In this document: positions 53,859 to 63,569 of the stretch, piece by piece
How the letters are laid out: every line of letters begins with the position of its first letter
Numbering within the stretch: position 1 is the first letter of the stretch
Origin: Aureococcus anophagefferens
Taxonomy: Eukaryota; Sar; Pelagophyceae; Pelagomonadales; Pelagomonadaceae
Reading direction: 5' to 3'
Assembly (NCBI RefSeq): GCF_000186865.1
Contig: NW_008705564.1
Coordinates: 1,903,494 to 1,967,493, forward strand
Length of the DNA stretch: 64,000 nt
Position numbers and translations under genes: made by a program
Notes under the pieces: generated by a model
What the model saw: the letters and a program-made list of their open reading frames with translations, nothing else
Databases searched by the model: none
What the model was told of the DNA's origin: nothing

Positions 53859-54884
53859 CTAGGATCGCGCGGCGGACGACGTCCGGCGGATCGCGCGCCG
53901 CTCGAGCGGGCGCACGTAGGTCGCGAGCGCGGCGGCGACGAGGTCGGCGAGCGCGACGCGGTCCGCGCCGCGGCCGACGGCCGCCGGGAGGCTCGCCGCC
54001 GGCGCGCCCGCCGGGACGAGCGCGACGCACGGCGCGCGGCCGGCGGCGGCGAGGGCGTAGGCCGCGTCGATGCCAAGCTTCGCGAGCTCGACCATCTCCT
54101 CGCCCGAGAAGTACAGCCCCGCGGTCCGCGCGCAGAGCCCGTCGTCGAGCTCGTCCCAGGAGACGACGAGCTGCGGCCGCGCGCCGTCGCGGAAGTGCGG
54201 GCAGTTCCGCGTGAGGCCGCCGTCGAGGCACGGTTTGCCGCGGAACGGCCGCGAGAGCCCCGCCGCGAGGAGCCACGGCACCGCCGCCGTCGCCAGTAGC
54301 GCTTCCCCCAGGTCCTCGCCGTCGTCGAAGGCGTCGACGAGCCTGGACTCGCCCGCGAGCGGCACGCCGAGAACGCGCTTCGTGACCTCGGTGACGCTCG
54401 CAAAGAGCCGACCGGGTCGCGGCGCGCCGTAGTGGCGCGCGCGGCCGCGATAGAAGATCTCCCAGAGCGGCGCGGGGTACGCGAACGGGTAGGCGCGCAG
54501 CGTCGTCGCGACGGCCAACGCCCAGCGCAGCGCGGCGTCGAGGTCGTCGTTGAGCGCGAGGAAGGCGACCTGCGCGCCGGCCGACGCGCCGGCGAAGCGC
54601 TCGCCGCGGACGCCGAGGTCCCTGAGCGCGAGCGCGAGGCCGCCCGCGAGGCAGACCTTGAAGCCCCCGCCGCTGCACACGAGGTCGACGACGTCCGGCA
54701 GCGCGCGCGGCGCGTTCGCGTCCTCGAAAGCTCGACGTCTCTTCGCGGCGTAGGCGTAGACTCGCCGCACGGGCTCCTCGATGGACTCCGGCGGCGCGTC
54801 GAGCAGCCCGACGAAGTAGGCGACAGCCTCGGCGTTGTAGCGCCGGAACCACCGCCGCAACGCGCAGCATCGCGCGGCAGCCAC
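53859..54884 (-). CDS. Patatin-like phospholipase
   Basis: This 341-residue protein has the patatin triad elements: the Gly-rich oxyanion loop (LVCSGGGFKVCLAGG), the nucleophile elbow GASAGA (Ser in GxSxG) and the dyad Asp in DGGLTRN. The DxG motif and surrounding FRGKPCLDGG are well kept, so the enzyme should be active as a lipid acyl hydrolase. No targeting signal is evident. It neighbours an alpha/beta hydrolase tail-to-tail, which may be coincidence. The start at 54884 is 127 bp from the divergent RhoGAP start. Confidence 0.88.
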   Translation of the reverse strand: MAAARCCALRRWFRRYNAEAVAYFVGLLDAPPESIEEPVRRVYAYAAKRRRAFEDANAPRALPDVVDLVCSGGGFKVCLAGGLALALRDLGVRGERFAGASAGAQVAFLALNDDLDAALRWALAVATTLRAYPFAYPAPLWEIFYRGRARHYGAPRPGRLFASVTEVTKRVLGVPLAGESRLVDAFDDGEDLGEALLATAAVPWLLAAGLSRPFRGKPCLDGGLTRNCPHFRDGARPQLVVSWDELDDGLCARTAGLYFSGEEMVELAKLGIDAAYALAAAGRAPCVALVPAGAPAASLPAAVGRGADRVALADLVAAALATYVRPLERRAIRRTSSAARS

Positions 54885-55011
54885 ATGACTTTTGGGCAGC
54901 GATCGGCACTATTTGGGTAGCATCAGAGGCCGGCCGAGCCATCCACGATGCCCCATCAAAGAGCCCAGTGCATCTTGAACAAGTTGATGTGGGAGAGGTT
55001 TCGATCGGAGC

Positions 55012-56223
55012 ATGGGATCTCGCTTGGTCTTCAGCGGCGAGGTGACCGACGCCGCGACGGCGGCGCTCGACGCGTTGCTCGACCGCCTGCGCGACGGCGG
55101 CCTCGAGCACGAGGGCCTCTTCCGCATCCCCGGCAACGCCGAGGACGTCGCCGACGCGCGGAAGCAGCTCGACGCCGGCGACGACCCCCAGACCCTCGCG
55201 GCGGCCCTCGACCTCGACGACGCCGCGGCGCTGACGAAGCTCTGGTTCCGGTCCCACGCCGTCGTCGGCGAGACGACGAACCGCGAGCTGCGGCGCCTCT
55301 CCGACGCGCACGGCGACGACGGCGCCGCGTTTTCCGCCGCGGCCGCGGCCGCGCTCGACGCGGCGGACCCAGGCGTCGGCGCGCTCCTGGACTTGTTGCG
55401 CTTCCTCCACGACGTCCAGCGGCGCAGCGACGCGAACAAGATGACGGCGAAGAACCTGGCGATCTGCTTCGCGCCGAATTTGTTCCTCCTCGAACACGCC
55501 GCCGCGGCGGACCTCCCGCCCGCGATCGCGCTCGCGGAGCGGCTCATCCGCGACTGCCCCGCCGCGGAGCCGTCGACGCCGCCGGCCCTCGCGGAGCGCG
55601 TGCCGTCGGCGTCGGACCTCCTCCGCGAGGGCGCGCAGGTCGCGGAGGCACCGATGAGGATAAGCGGCGCGCGGAGTTCCTGCCGCCTCGCCGTCGAGCT
55701 CCACTGCGCGTCCGGCGTGCCCGACCTCGGCTGGGTGCTGCCCCAGGACGTCGTCGCCGAGGTCGGCCTCCGCAGCCGCGGCGCGCGGCTCGCGTCCGCG
55801 CGCACGGCCGTCTGCGGCGCGTGCGGCGCTTCCCCCGTGTGGACGGGCCGCGCGGGCGCGTGCGTCGTCTTCGAGCTGACGACGCGGTCGCGGCTGGACC
55901 TGCGGCAGGTGGCGCTGGAGGTCACCCTGAGCTGCGCGAACCTCGTCTACGACGAGGTCGTCGTCGCCGCCGCGGCGCGCGAAAACGTCGGCGCGCTCGC
56001 GGACGGGTTGCCCCGGGAGCTCGCGCTCGCGGCGCCCGCGCGGGACGGGGGCGAGCCGACACCCGCGGGCACGCTCACGCTGAGCGTGCACTGCGACCGC
56101 GCGCCCGTGCCCGTCGTCCGGGCCTACGCGCCGCCGGCGGCCGTCGTCGCCTTCGCCGAGGACGAGCCGGCGGCCGCCGCCGCGGAGCCGCCCGTCGCGC
56201 TCGCGACGGCCGTGGAGTCGTAA
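55012..56223 (+). CDS. RhoGAP-domain protein with C2-like tail
   Basis: This 403-residue protein opens with a complete RhoGAP domain. The Arg finger is in HEGLFRIPGNAEDV, and the helix NKMTAKNLAICFAPNLF matches the family signature. The spacing between them is short but contains ALTKLWFRSH in place of the usual LK-x-x-LRELPEPL. The C-terminal half (CRLAVELHCASGVPDL, VALEVTLSCANLVYDE, TLTLSVHCDR) is beta-rich and may be a C2-like lipid or protein binding domain. It likely inactivates a Rho-family GTPase. It is convergent with the glycosyltransferase (83 bp). Confidence 0.83.
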   Translation: MGSRLVFSGEVTDAATAALDALLDRLRDGGLEHEGLFRIPGNAEDVADARKQLDAGDDPQTLAAALDLDDAAALTKLWFRSHAVVGETTNRELRRLSDAHGDDGAAFSAAAAAALDAADPGVGALLDLLRFLHDVQRRSDANKMTAKNLAICFAPNLFLLEHAAAADLPPAIALAERLIRDCPAAEPSTPPALAERVPSASDLLREGAQVAEAPMRISGARSSCRLAVELHCASGVPDLGWVLPQDVVAEVGLRSRGARLASARTAVCGACGASPVWTGRAGACVVFELTTRSRLDLRQVALEVTLSCANLVYDEVVVAAAARENVGALADGLPRELALAAPARDGGEPTPAGTLTLSVHCDRAPVPVVRAYAPPAAVVAFAEDEPAAAAAEPPVALATAVES

Positions 56224-56306
56224 CACGTGCCCCGAGGCTCGAGCCGGTCTAGCCGCGTCCACGAGGAGCAAGGGGCTCCCCCTGCCGCGGAGTCGCAACG
56301 CACCCG

Positions 56307-58229
56307 TTAGTCCAGCGCCGCGCTCGCGATGGCGCGGTCGCGGTGCCGGTTGTCCGGGTCGCCGGGCGCGTGGTAGCGGCTCTGCCACCACTGGCGCGGC
56401 GCGAGCTGCTTGTACTCCCGCGCGTTCCGGCGGTAGCACGGCTCCTTGCAGACGGAGCCGTAGCCCAGCGTGCAGTTGACGGACTTGGAGATGCCCATGG
56501 CGCGCTTGATGTCCATGGCCGGGCCCCAGGGCTCGTGCTTCCAGTTCTCGAAGCGGCGGAGCGCGCGGCGGCACTTGCCGTGGTGCACCCAGGGCGTCCG
56601 CGGGTCCCTCACGAGGCCCTGGGGCGCGCAGAGGCCGAAGCGCTCGCAGAAGTTCGCGTAGACGGCGTGCTCGTCGAGCTCCTCCTCGACGAACTTGCGG
56701 ATCGCGTCCTGGGCGTTGTGGATCTTGCGGTGCCAGTGCTTCTCGCCGCCTCCCAGGGACACGTCGCCCGTGACGTTCGTCTCCGCGACGATGGCCTTGT
56801 ACTTCTCGGAGTCGCCGAGGTACTTGACGAAGTGGCGCACGTCCGCGTTGAGCTGGGCCGACGTCGCGTTGGCGTCCGTGAGCGTGACGAAGGGCTGGCA
56901 CTGGAGGCCGATGTAGGGCATGGACTGCACGGACACGAAGACGGGCAGGCCGAAGTAGAGCGCCTCATAGAGCACGCGCGGGTTGCGGTCGCCGCTGCTG
57001 TAGTGGATGAGGCCCGAGGCCCGCGTCATGGCCTGCATCATGATCTCGTGGCTGACGCGCGAGTCGTGGAGCCGCACCTTGCCCCGGAGCCGCGGCGACT
57101 CCGCCTCGGCGACGATCGCGGTCCAGTCGTCGCCGAGGTCCGGCTGGCGCAGGCCGTAGAACTCGAGGGAAAAGGGGCCCAGAGCCCGCGGGTCCAGCTT
57201 CCGCAGGAACTCGAGCTGGCCCTTGGTCGGGCGGTAGGAGCCGATGTAGATCAGCGTCCGGGGCCGCGGCGCCGCGGCCGTCCGCGCGACGTCGTCGTAG
57301 AGCGCCTGCTCCTTGGGCGGCAGGAGCACGGGCTTGGGCAGCGCGTCGTCCCGGATGATCTCGATGGGCGTGTGGGACGGGTGCCGCCGGAAGGCCGGCT
57401 CGACGGTCCGCTTCTGGTACTCCCAGTCGGGCGTGCGGACGACGGTCCGCGGCCGGTGCACGTCCGGGAGCACGGTCTCCTCGAGCGGCGTGCCCACGGT
57501 GTAGAGCAGCGACCGCTCGTAGATGCCGCGGATCTCCGCGTGGGGGTTCAGGATGGGCAGCCACGCGATCCGCGTCGGCGGCTTCGCGGCCGGGTCGACG
57601 TACCTGTCGCCGAGGATCCGCTCGCCCTGGCGGTTCAGCACGTAGACGTCGCAGCCCCCCAGGTAGTCGTGGGGCGGCGAGTTGCCCGCCGTGCTCACGA
57701 AGGGCGCGCCCGTGGCGCCGCAGTACGTGTTCGTGCAGTGGAACCGCATCCGCTTGTCCTCGCCGCCGCCGAGGACGACGACGAGCGCGGGCGGCCGCCC
57801 GCCCTCGTCGCAGGCCGTGCGCCGAAACGTCCCGCAATCCGCGCAGGTGCCGTCGTCGTTGTGCGCGACGACGCGCAGGCCCGTGAGCAGGTGCAGGCAC
57901 TGCGCCATGCCGTCGCGCCAGTCCGCGCGCGACCCCTCGCAGAGGTTGCTCTTCGACGCCGTCATGGTCTGCACCATGATCAGGATGCTCCGGTTCTGGT
58001 CCCGGATCGTCTGGCCGTCCAAGCTCAAACCCACGCGCCGGCAGCTCGCCGACGCCTTCGGGGCGTCGCGGTGGAGCATGGCGCCGCCGTGCATGGAGCG
58101 CGCCAGCTCGATCTTCGACTTGCCCACGAGCCGCGCGTAGGGCGTCGCGTAGGGCGCCGGGTCCGCGCCGAGCGACGGCAGCAGCGCGACGGCCGCGGCG
58201 GCCACGAGGCCCCACCGCGGCCCCACCAT
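56307..58229 (-). CDS. Secretory GT-B-type glycosyltransferase
   Basis: This 640-residue protein has an N-terminal signal or anchor (WGLVAAAAVALLPSL) and many Cys, consistent with the secretory pathway. The second half carries TLIYIGSYRPTKGQLEF and NPRVLYEALYFGLPVFVS, the donor-binding pattern of GT4-like GT-B enzymes (E-x7-E equivalent). A Cys-rich C-terminal extension (CRRALRRFENWKHE, VCKEPCYRRNA) follows. Substrates cannot be inferred. It is divergent from the plastid protein gene by 153 bp. Confidence 0.78.
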   Translation of the reverse strand: MVGPRWGLVAAAAVALLPSLGADPAPYATPYARLVGKSKIELARSMHGGAMLHRDAPKASASCRRVGLSLDGQTIRDQNRSILIMVQTMTASKSNLCEGSRADWRDGMAQCLHLLTGLRVVAHNDDGTCADCGTFRRTACDEGGRPPALVVVLGGGEDKRMRFHCTNTYCGATGAPFVSTAGNSPPHDYLGGCDVYVLNRQGERILGDRYVDPAAKPPTRIAWLPILNPHAEIRGIYERSLLYTVGTPLEETVLPDVHRPRTVVRTPDWEYQKRTVEPAFRRHPSHTPIEIIRDDALPKPVLLPPKEQALYDDVARTAAAPRPRTLIYIGSYRPTKGQLEFLRKLDPRALGPFSLEFYGLRQPDLGDDWTAIVAEAESPRLRGKVRLHDSRVSHEIMMQAMTRASGLIHYSSGDRNPRVLYEALYFGLPVFVSVQSMPYIGLQCQPFVTLTDANATSAQLNADVRHFVKYLGDSEKYKAIVAETNVTGDVSLGGGEKHWHRKIHNAQDAIRKFVEEELDEHAVYANFCERFGLCAPQGLVRDPRTPWVHHGKCRRALRRFENWKHEPWGPAMDIKRAMGISKSVNCTLGYGSVCKEPCYRRNAREYKQLAPRQWWQSRYHAPGDPDNRHRDRAIASAALD

Positions 58230-58382
58230 CGCAGTATTTTTTTGGATGCTTGAACGAGCTGCAACCAGGCTGCTCCATGGGTGTAACGCTGGCCTGGGCG
58301 CCAGCGGCCCGAGTTGACCTCGCCACCACAGCTAGAGTCTTGGCACCAGCCAGCGGTGTCGTCGCGGCTTGATTTGAGAACG

Positions 58383-59054
58383 ATGCGCGCGACCCTCGTG
58401 CTCGCGCTCGCCGCGTCCGCCGCGGCCCTCGTGCCCGCGCCGCGGCCGCTCCGCGCGCCGACGCGCGTCTCCGGCTTCTTCGACGATCTCATGGACAAGC
58501 TCGAGGGCGTGGACAAGGAGGACGACTGGAAGGACGAGATGTTCCGCGAGCAGCAGGCCATCCTGAAGAAGCGCCAGGCCTCCGGCGGCTTCATCACCGA
58601 GGCGGAGGAGGACGAGATCCGCGCGCGGCGCGACTCGTTCAGCGCCGCCGACGCGGAGCTCAAAAAGGTGCAGGCGACGGGCGACCTCGAGGCGTGGAAG
58701 AAGGCCCGCAAGGAGGGCAAGATCAAGACCGCGACGTCGGGCCTGAAGCGCGACGCGTCCTCGAGCCGCCTCGGGTCCGCGGGCCTCTTCGCGGAGCGCG
58801 CGGACGCGAAGTTGCCGTGGATGGACCGCGGCTTCGTCGAGGAGAAGCCGAAGAAGGCGCCCGTGAAGACGTCGGCCGACGGCATCCCCATCAAGGACAA
58901 GGCGTCGTCGCCGGCGCCGGCGGCGCCGCCGAACCCCTTCGCCGCCTTCTTCGAAAAGAAGGAGCCGCCCGCGCCCGAGCCCGAGCCCGAGCCCGAGCCG
59001 GAGAGCCCCCTCGACTCGCTCATGAAGATGAACCCCTTCGCGAAGAAGGACTAG
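58383..59054 (+). CDS. Plastid-targeted protein of unknown function
   Basis: This 223-residue protein has a signal peptide with an AAALVPAP plastid-type junction. The mature part is highly charged and helical (MDKLEGVDKEDDWKDEMFRE, AELKKVQATGDLEAWKKARK), with a (PE)n repeat near the C-terminus and a final DSLMKMNPFAKKD. No enzyme motif is seen; it could be a small thylakoid or stromal assembly factor. Its stop is 7 bp from that of WDR5 on the other strand. Confidence 0.7.
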   Translation: MRATLVLALAASAAALVPAPRPLRAPTRVSGFFDDLMDKLEGVDKEDDWKDEMFREQQAILKKRQASGGFITEAEEDEIRARRDSFSAADAELKKVQATGDLEAWKKARKEGKIKTATSGLKRDASSSRLGSAGLFAERADAKLPWMDRGFVEEKPKKAPVKTSADGIPIKDKASSPAPAAPPNPFAAFFEKKEPPAPEPEPEPEPESPLDSLMKMNPFAKKD

Positions 59055-59061
59055 GCCATAG

Positions 59062-60087
59062 TTAAGCTTCGAAGGCCCACAGCTTCACGCGCCGGTCCTT
59101 GGACAGGGAGCAGGACGCGAGCGCGTCCCGGGTCGGGTGCGGGTCCACGGCGAGGACCGCCGCGTCGTGCGCGTTCCGTATCGTGTGCGTCCGCTGCGCG
59201 CTCTGCAGGTCCCAGACGTGGACGTGGCCGTCCTCGGACCCGGCGACGACCGCGTGGCCCCGCGTCGGGGCCGTGTGGAACGCGGACGGCCCGCAGTAGC
59301 GCGCGGACTCGCGGCCCGTGAAGACCCGCGCGAGGCGGCAGGGGTTCGCGTCGACGCGCCAGAGGCGCACGGTCGAGTCGTGGGTCGACGCGAGCACGTA
59401 GTCGCCGTTCGCGGAGTAAGTCGCGTGGCTCATGGGCGCGTGCTTCGCGGAGCTCCCCGCCTGCTCCGCGAAGATCGTCGTGAGGCACTCGCCCGACGCC
59501 ACGTCCCAGAGGCGCAACAGGCCGTCGTAGGAGCCGGAAGCGAGCACCGTGCCGTCGTAGCCGTTGAAGGACACGGCCGTCACGGGCTCGGAGTGCGCAT
59601 TGATCGTCTTCACGGCCTTCGCCACTCGGACGTCCCAGACCTTGACCGTCTCGTCGAAGGACCCGGAGGCCAGCAGCGTGTTCGCCGGGTTGAGGCCCAC
59701 GCAGAAGACGTAGGACTCGTGGCCCTCGAAGGACGACGCGCACGCGCCCGTCGCCGCGTCCCAGAGCCGCACGGTCTTGTCGTCCGACGCCGTGACGACG
59801 TAGGACCGGTCGCGGCTCCAGGCGACGTCGTTGATGCCCTCGGCGTGGGCCTCGAGCCGCAGCCGCACCGCCATGCCGCCGGACCCGTCGTCGCCGAAGA
59901 GCGCGCCCGTGCCGTCGGCGCTGCAGGCGCAGAGCAGGGACCCGTCGGGCGACCACGCGCAGCAGGACGTCGACCGCTTGAAGCCGCCGTCGAGCGACGC
60001 GCTTAGAGCGTAGGCGCCGCCCGGCGCGGCGTCGACGTCCATGCTCGCCGGCGCGGCCGGCAGGCGTGGCTCGAGGACGGCGGTCAT
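59062..60087 (-). CDS. WDR5: WDR5, WD40 core subunit of COMPASS/MLL complexes
   Basis: This 341-residue protein has seven WD40 blades that follow WDR5 closely. Examples are GINDVAWSRDRSYVVTASDD, SFEGHESYVFCVGLNPA, SGSFDETVKVWDV, AHSEPVTAVSFN, SGSYDGLLRLWDVASG and SGSEDGHVHVWDLQS-like text near the end. WDR5 bridges SET1/MLL methyltransferases to histone H3 and so supports H3K4 methylation in the nucleus. The start at 60087 is followed by MDVDAAPG at 60042; either could be used. It lies 219 bp from the next gene on the same strand. Confidence 0.88.
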   Translation of the reverse strand: MTAVLEPRLPAAPASMDVDAAPGGAYALSASLDGGFKRSTSCCAWSPDGSLLCACSADGTGALFGDDGSGGMAVRLRLEAHAEGINDVAWSRDRSYVVTASDDKTVRLWDAATGACASSFEGHESYVFCVGLNPANTLLASGSFDETVKVWDVRVAKAVKTINAHSEPVTAVSFNGYDGTVLASGSYDGLLRLWDVASGECLTTIFAEQAGSSAKHAPMSHATYSANGDYVLASTHDSTVRLWRVDANPCRLARVFTGRESARYCGPSAFHTAPTRGHAVVAGSEDGHVHVWDLQSAQRTHTIRNAHDAAVLAVDPHPTRDALASCSLSKDRRVKLWAFEA

Positions 60088-60305
60088 AGGGGGCTTTGTG
60101 CGATTCGGCTCGGCGGAGCGAGATGGGGCACGCGGCGCCGGCGATCCGGCGGCCGGCCTCGCCAGGCCTCGAGCGCGGGCGGCGACCGCTGGGTCGGAGC
60201 CGCCACCTATCGCGCAGGGATCCCAAAAAAAAAATTGAGGCCAGATACGACAACTTCGCGCGGAGACGGGAGCAAAAGACCGGCCACTTACCGCCCCCGC
60301 GGACG

Positions 60306-61130
60306 TCAAGGCGCCTCGGCGAAGACGTCGACGACGCGCGGGTCGCCGCCGACGCCCGCCTGCTCGGGCGCGCCGGCGTCGGCGACTTGCCGCGCCGCGG
60401 CGACGCCGTAGACGAGCGGCGCGGGGTCGCGGGTCGCGAACGCGACTCGCGCCGCGAGCAGACTAAAGCCGCCGCCGCCGAGGACGAGCGCGTCCGCGCG
60501 CGCCATGAAGAGAAGGTCGTCGTCCGGGTCGCGGTCGCGCCGCGCCGCGACGGTGAAGTTGCGGCCTTCGAGGTAGGCCGCCGCGTCGCGCGCGTAGCGC
60601 TCGCTCCGGGCGACGGCGTCCGCCGGCGCGGTCCCGACGCACGGCGCGTGCGTCGTCGAGTAGACGAGCGTGACGCTCCGCGCGTCCTCCGGGAGGCGCG
60701 CGACGACGGCCTCGAAGTACGCGCGGCCGTAGACGTAGCGTCCGCCCGTCGAGTCGAAATCTTGCGCGACGTCGCCGAGTCGGAGGTGCCACGCGGCCGC
60801 CCCGGGTATTCGCTCCGCGGGCCGCGCCGCTTCGAGCGCGTCGACGGCCGCGAGGAGCGCCGGCAGGTCGCGGCGGCCGGCGTGCGTCCGCGCGTAGGCG
60901 CAGGCGAGCGACGCCGGCCAGAAGCACGCGTAGCGCGTCAGCGCCGCTGGTCTAACGCCTTTGTACGTGTCGGCGAGGCGGTAGTGCGCGAACGACGCGT
61001 TGTCGCAGGCCCCGCAGAGGCAATCTCGTTTCGTACCGTTGACGATCCGCGTCTTGTAATAGTGGGGGTGCTTGCGTCGCGCCGCGGCGGGGCGCAGGAA
61101 AAAAAGCAGGAAAAAAAGGAGGCGGCGCAT
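60306..61130 (-). CDS. Secretory glycosyltransferase-like protein
   Basis: This 274-residue protein has a signal peptide (MRRLLFFLLFFLRPAAARR) followed by a Cys pair (CLCGACDNAS). The motif AWHLRLGDVAQDF resembles the H-x-R-x-G-D of GDP-fucose-type and related GT enzymes, and the late strand DLLFMARADALVLGGGGFSL is typical of the same folds. The LVYSTTHAPC segment lies between. The acceptor is unknown. The spacer to the divergent F-box gene (198 bp) is AT-rich. Confidence 0.7.
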   Translation of the reverse strand: MRRLLFFLLFFLRPAAARRKHPHYYKTRIVNGTKRDCLCGACDNASFAHYRLADTYKGVRPAALTRYACFWPASLACAYARTHAGRRDLPALLAAVDALEAARPAERIPGAAAWHLRLGDVAQDFDSTGGRYVYGRAYFEAVVARLPEDARSVTLVYSTTHAPCVGTAPADAVARSERYARDAAAYLEGRNFTVAARRDRDPDDDLLFMARADALVLGGGGFSLLAARVAFATRDPAPLVYGVAAARQVADAGAPEQAGVGGDPRVVDVFAEAP

Positions 61131-61328
61131 GTCTTGCTCACTGAGTTACAGCTTGTCACGCAAGAGGCGTTTCGAGCGCATCGCGAGCAGTGAGACGTTC
61201 ATAACGAGCCGTTAAATGTTGCGTTGTGCACACTTAAAGTGTCGCTTACTCGCCACCAGACCACTTTTTTTTGCCATAAACCAGTCGCATAAACCAGCGA
61301 TCGTCTTGAGACAGCGGAGGACCAAGAT

Positions 61329-62705
61329 ATGGACACGCTCGGTGACGACGTCCTCGCGCAGGTCCTCGATTACTTCCGTAGTGACCCCAAGAACGTAACA
61401 TATGATTACGAGGGCAAGCAGAGCCCCTGGTGCAAATCGCGGGTCGAGGAGGAGCGTTGTTTTGTAGAAGAGAAGAGCAGGCTCGCGAACGTGCTCGCAT
61501 TCGCCACGTGCTCGCGGGAGACGCGACGCCTGGGTCTGGGCGACGCCGTCTGGTCCGCGCATCGTCTGACGATGGAGGCGCAGCTCGGTTTCGAGGACCT
61601 GCGCGAACGCGCGATCGAGATCGCGCCGCTCCCCGCGACGACGAATTTGCGCGCGAGCGCGCCCGCCGGCGATACGAAGCTCTGCGGCGCCTGCGGGTCG
61701 TCGCTTGCCGAGGCCGCCTTCTCGAAGAAGCAGTGGAAGGCGCGGTCGCAGCGCCGTTGCATCGGCTGCGCCGACGCCGAGCGGCCCGTCGACGTGAGCG
61801 TCATCGCGGAGGCCCTCGACAGCGGCCTCCAACTCTGGACGGAGGAGGACCTGCACTCGCGCAAGTCGGAGCTGGATTCAGAGACGCGCTCCTATTCGGA
61901 CCACCAGGTCCCGCCGGCGAGGCTTGTCATCCAGTCGGAGGAGCACGGTTTGCTGGTACAGTGCCGGAGTAGCGGTTTTTATTTAGAGGACGAGTGGCTT
62001 CGGGGTGCGGGGGGCCGCATCCTCTCTCGGCCCGAAGGCGCGGTGGTGGTCCAGGATTGTTGGCACAGCAAGGCCGAGAAGGCGCTGGCGCCGGCCAAGC
62101 GAAAGATGGTGTGGCGCGAGCGAGACCTGCCGGTGCAATGCTGCGGCCAGAGCTTCGCGAGCCGCGCCGAGCTCGACGCTCACCTGCACACGTGGTCACA
62201 CGTTCGTTGCCATACGCCGCCCGATCGCCTCCTCCCCGACGAGTACGTCGATCCGCGCGTCCTGGACCCGGAGGCCTACGCGTCGCGGTCGGCGTACGAG
62301 GCCTACCGGGAGCTCCGCGTCTTCTACGACCGAGTCCGCGCCAAGCTGCTCTCCTTCCTCGATTTCGCCTCGTGTTCCTCTGCAGACCTGTGTCACATTG
62401 CAGATCTCGCGAATTTCGCGGGAGAGGCCGTCCAAGACGCCGAGGATCGCGCGATCATGGACGGACAAAACGACCCGAGCTACGACTGGGACCTCGCGTT
62501 GGCGAACTGCACCCCCGAGAAGTGCGCGGAGGTCGCCGTCCGGGAAATCGCGCTCAAGGAATTCCATCGCCAAGGCCTCGTCCGTAGCAACGCACGCGAC
62601 CTCCTCCTCGGTGGCTGGCCCAAGTGCCAGCCGTGCGCCGGCTCCTGCAGCACGACCGTCTTCCTGGAGTACCTCACCGGGTGCGGCTACTTCCACTACA
62701 TCTAA
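61329..62705 (+). CDS. F-box-like protein with Stc1-type and C2H2 zinc modules
   Basis: This 458-residue protein starts with an F-box-like helix set (LGDDVLAQVLDYFRS ... LAFATCSRETRRLGLGDAVW). A four-Cys module (CGACGSSLAEAAFSKKQWKA, then CIGC) fits the Stc1-domain pattern C-x2-C, F-S-K-x-Q, C-x2-C. A C2H2-like finger (VQCCGQSFASRAELDAHLHT) follows, and the C-terminus is Cys-rich (CQPCAGSCSTT). F-box proteins recruit substrates to SCF ubiquitin ligases, and Stc1 links heterochromatin RNAi factors in fission yeast. The combination is inference from motifs. Base composition is somewhat less GC-rich than neighbours. Confidence 0.65.
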   Translation: MDTLGDDVLAQVLDYFRSDPKNVTYDYEGKQSPWCKSRVEEERCFVEEKSRLANVLAFATCSRETRRLGLGDAVWSAHRLTMEAQLGFEDLRERAIEIAPLPATTNLRASAPAGDTKLCGACGSSLAEAAFSKKQWKARSQRRCIGCADAERPVDVSVIAEALDSGLQLWTEEDLHSRKSELDSETRSYSDHQVPPARLVIQSEEHGLLVQCRSSGFYLEDEWLRGAGGRILSRPEGAVVVQDCWHSKAEKALAPAKRKMVWRERDLPVQCCGQSFASRAELDAHLHTWSHVRCHTPPDRLLPDEYVDPRVLDPEAYASRSAYEAYRELRVFYDRVRAKLLSFLDFASCSSADLCHIADLANFAGEAVQDAEDRAIMDGQNDPSYDWDLALANCTPEKCAEVAVREIALKEFHRQGLVRSNARDLLLGGWPKCQPCAGSCSTTVFLEYLTGCGYFHYI

Positions 62706-62706
62706 T

Positions 62707-63389
62707 TTAGAACGGGCTCCCGCCCTGGTGCCCCGCGGCGCGCTGGCTCGGCGAGAGGCGCGACGGGCTCGACTGGACGAGGTCGTTGAGCTTCGAGAGC
62801 GACTTCTGGTGGAGCTTCGTCATGTCGCGTGTGGCCTTGAGGACGTTGTTGATGTTCGTGTCGAGGACCATGCCGGCCATGACGATCTCGTCGAGGATGT
62901 AGTGGACGCGGTCGCTGTGGAAGATGAGGTCGAGCTCGCAGACGTTCTCGAAGCACTTGTCGAGCCTGCGGGCGCCGCGTCGGCGCGCGCGCGCGGCGGG
63001 GGAGAAGGCGGGCGCGGCGTACGCGCGCTTCGACGAAGACCTGGATGAGGTCGAGGATGCCGAGGTCGCTCTCGAGGTGGGAGACGGCGAAGACGAAGTA
63101 GAGCGTCGCGTAGTGGCGGTAGATGAGCTTCGTGTCGGCGCCCCACTGGGGGATCGCGCCCTCGAGGTAGTTGCAGAAGGAGTCGGGCCGGCTGCAGATC
63201 TGGTTGTAGATCTTGCGCACGACGAGCTGCTGGATGACCTCGGGCTGCTCCTCGCCCTCGGTGTGCACGGGCTCGTAGAACTTCGCGATGCGGCACCTGT
63301 CGACGGGCGCGTGAGCGGGGGCGGTGGTGGGGGACGCGGCGCGACGACGTGCCCATGTTGTTCACGATCACGATCCCCTTGACGACCAT
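62707..63389 (-). CDS. AP3S1: AP-3 adaptor complex sigma subunit
   Basis: Exons (descending) are 63389-63349, 63296-63027 and 62965-62707, 189 residues with exact phases. The protein follows AP-3 sigma: VVKGIVIVNNMG at the start, CRIAKFY across the first junction, CNYLEGA, KLIYRHYATLYFVFAV, SELGILDLIQVFVE-type text (here SDLGILDLIQVFVE) and ALDKCFENVCELDLIFHSD. AP-3 sorts cargo from endosomes to lysosome or vacuole-related organelles. Intron 1 (52 bp) is GT-AG; intron 2 (61 bp) needs a GC donor to give VEALDKCF. Its stop is 1 bp from that of the F-box gene. Confidence 0.93.
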
Positions 63390-63569
63390 GGCGCCCCGGT
63401 CGACCGCCGCGAGGCGTCGAGAAACCGTGAGGCGAGGCGTCGCGATGAGCGCTCGACTGTGGAGGTCAATGTCGTCCGGCGACGGCAAGCTTGCAAGTTG
63501 AACGCGCTGCCCAGCAGAGCGCATGGTCGGAGGAACAACACGCGCTCGAGCGGCGCCGCGCCTTGCGCC

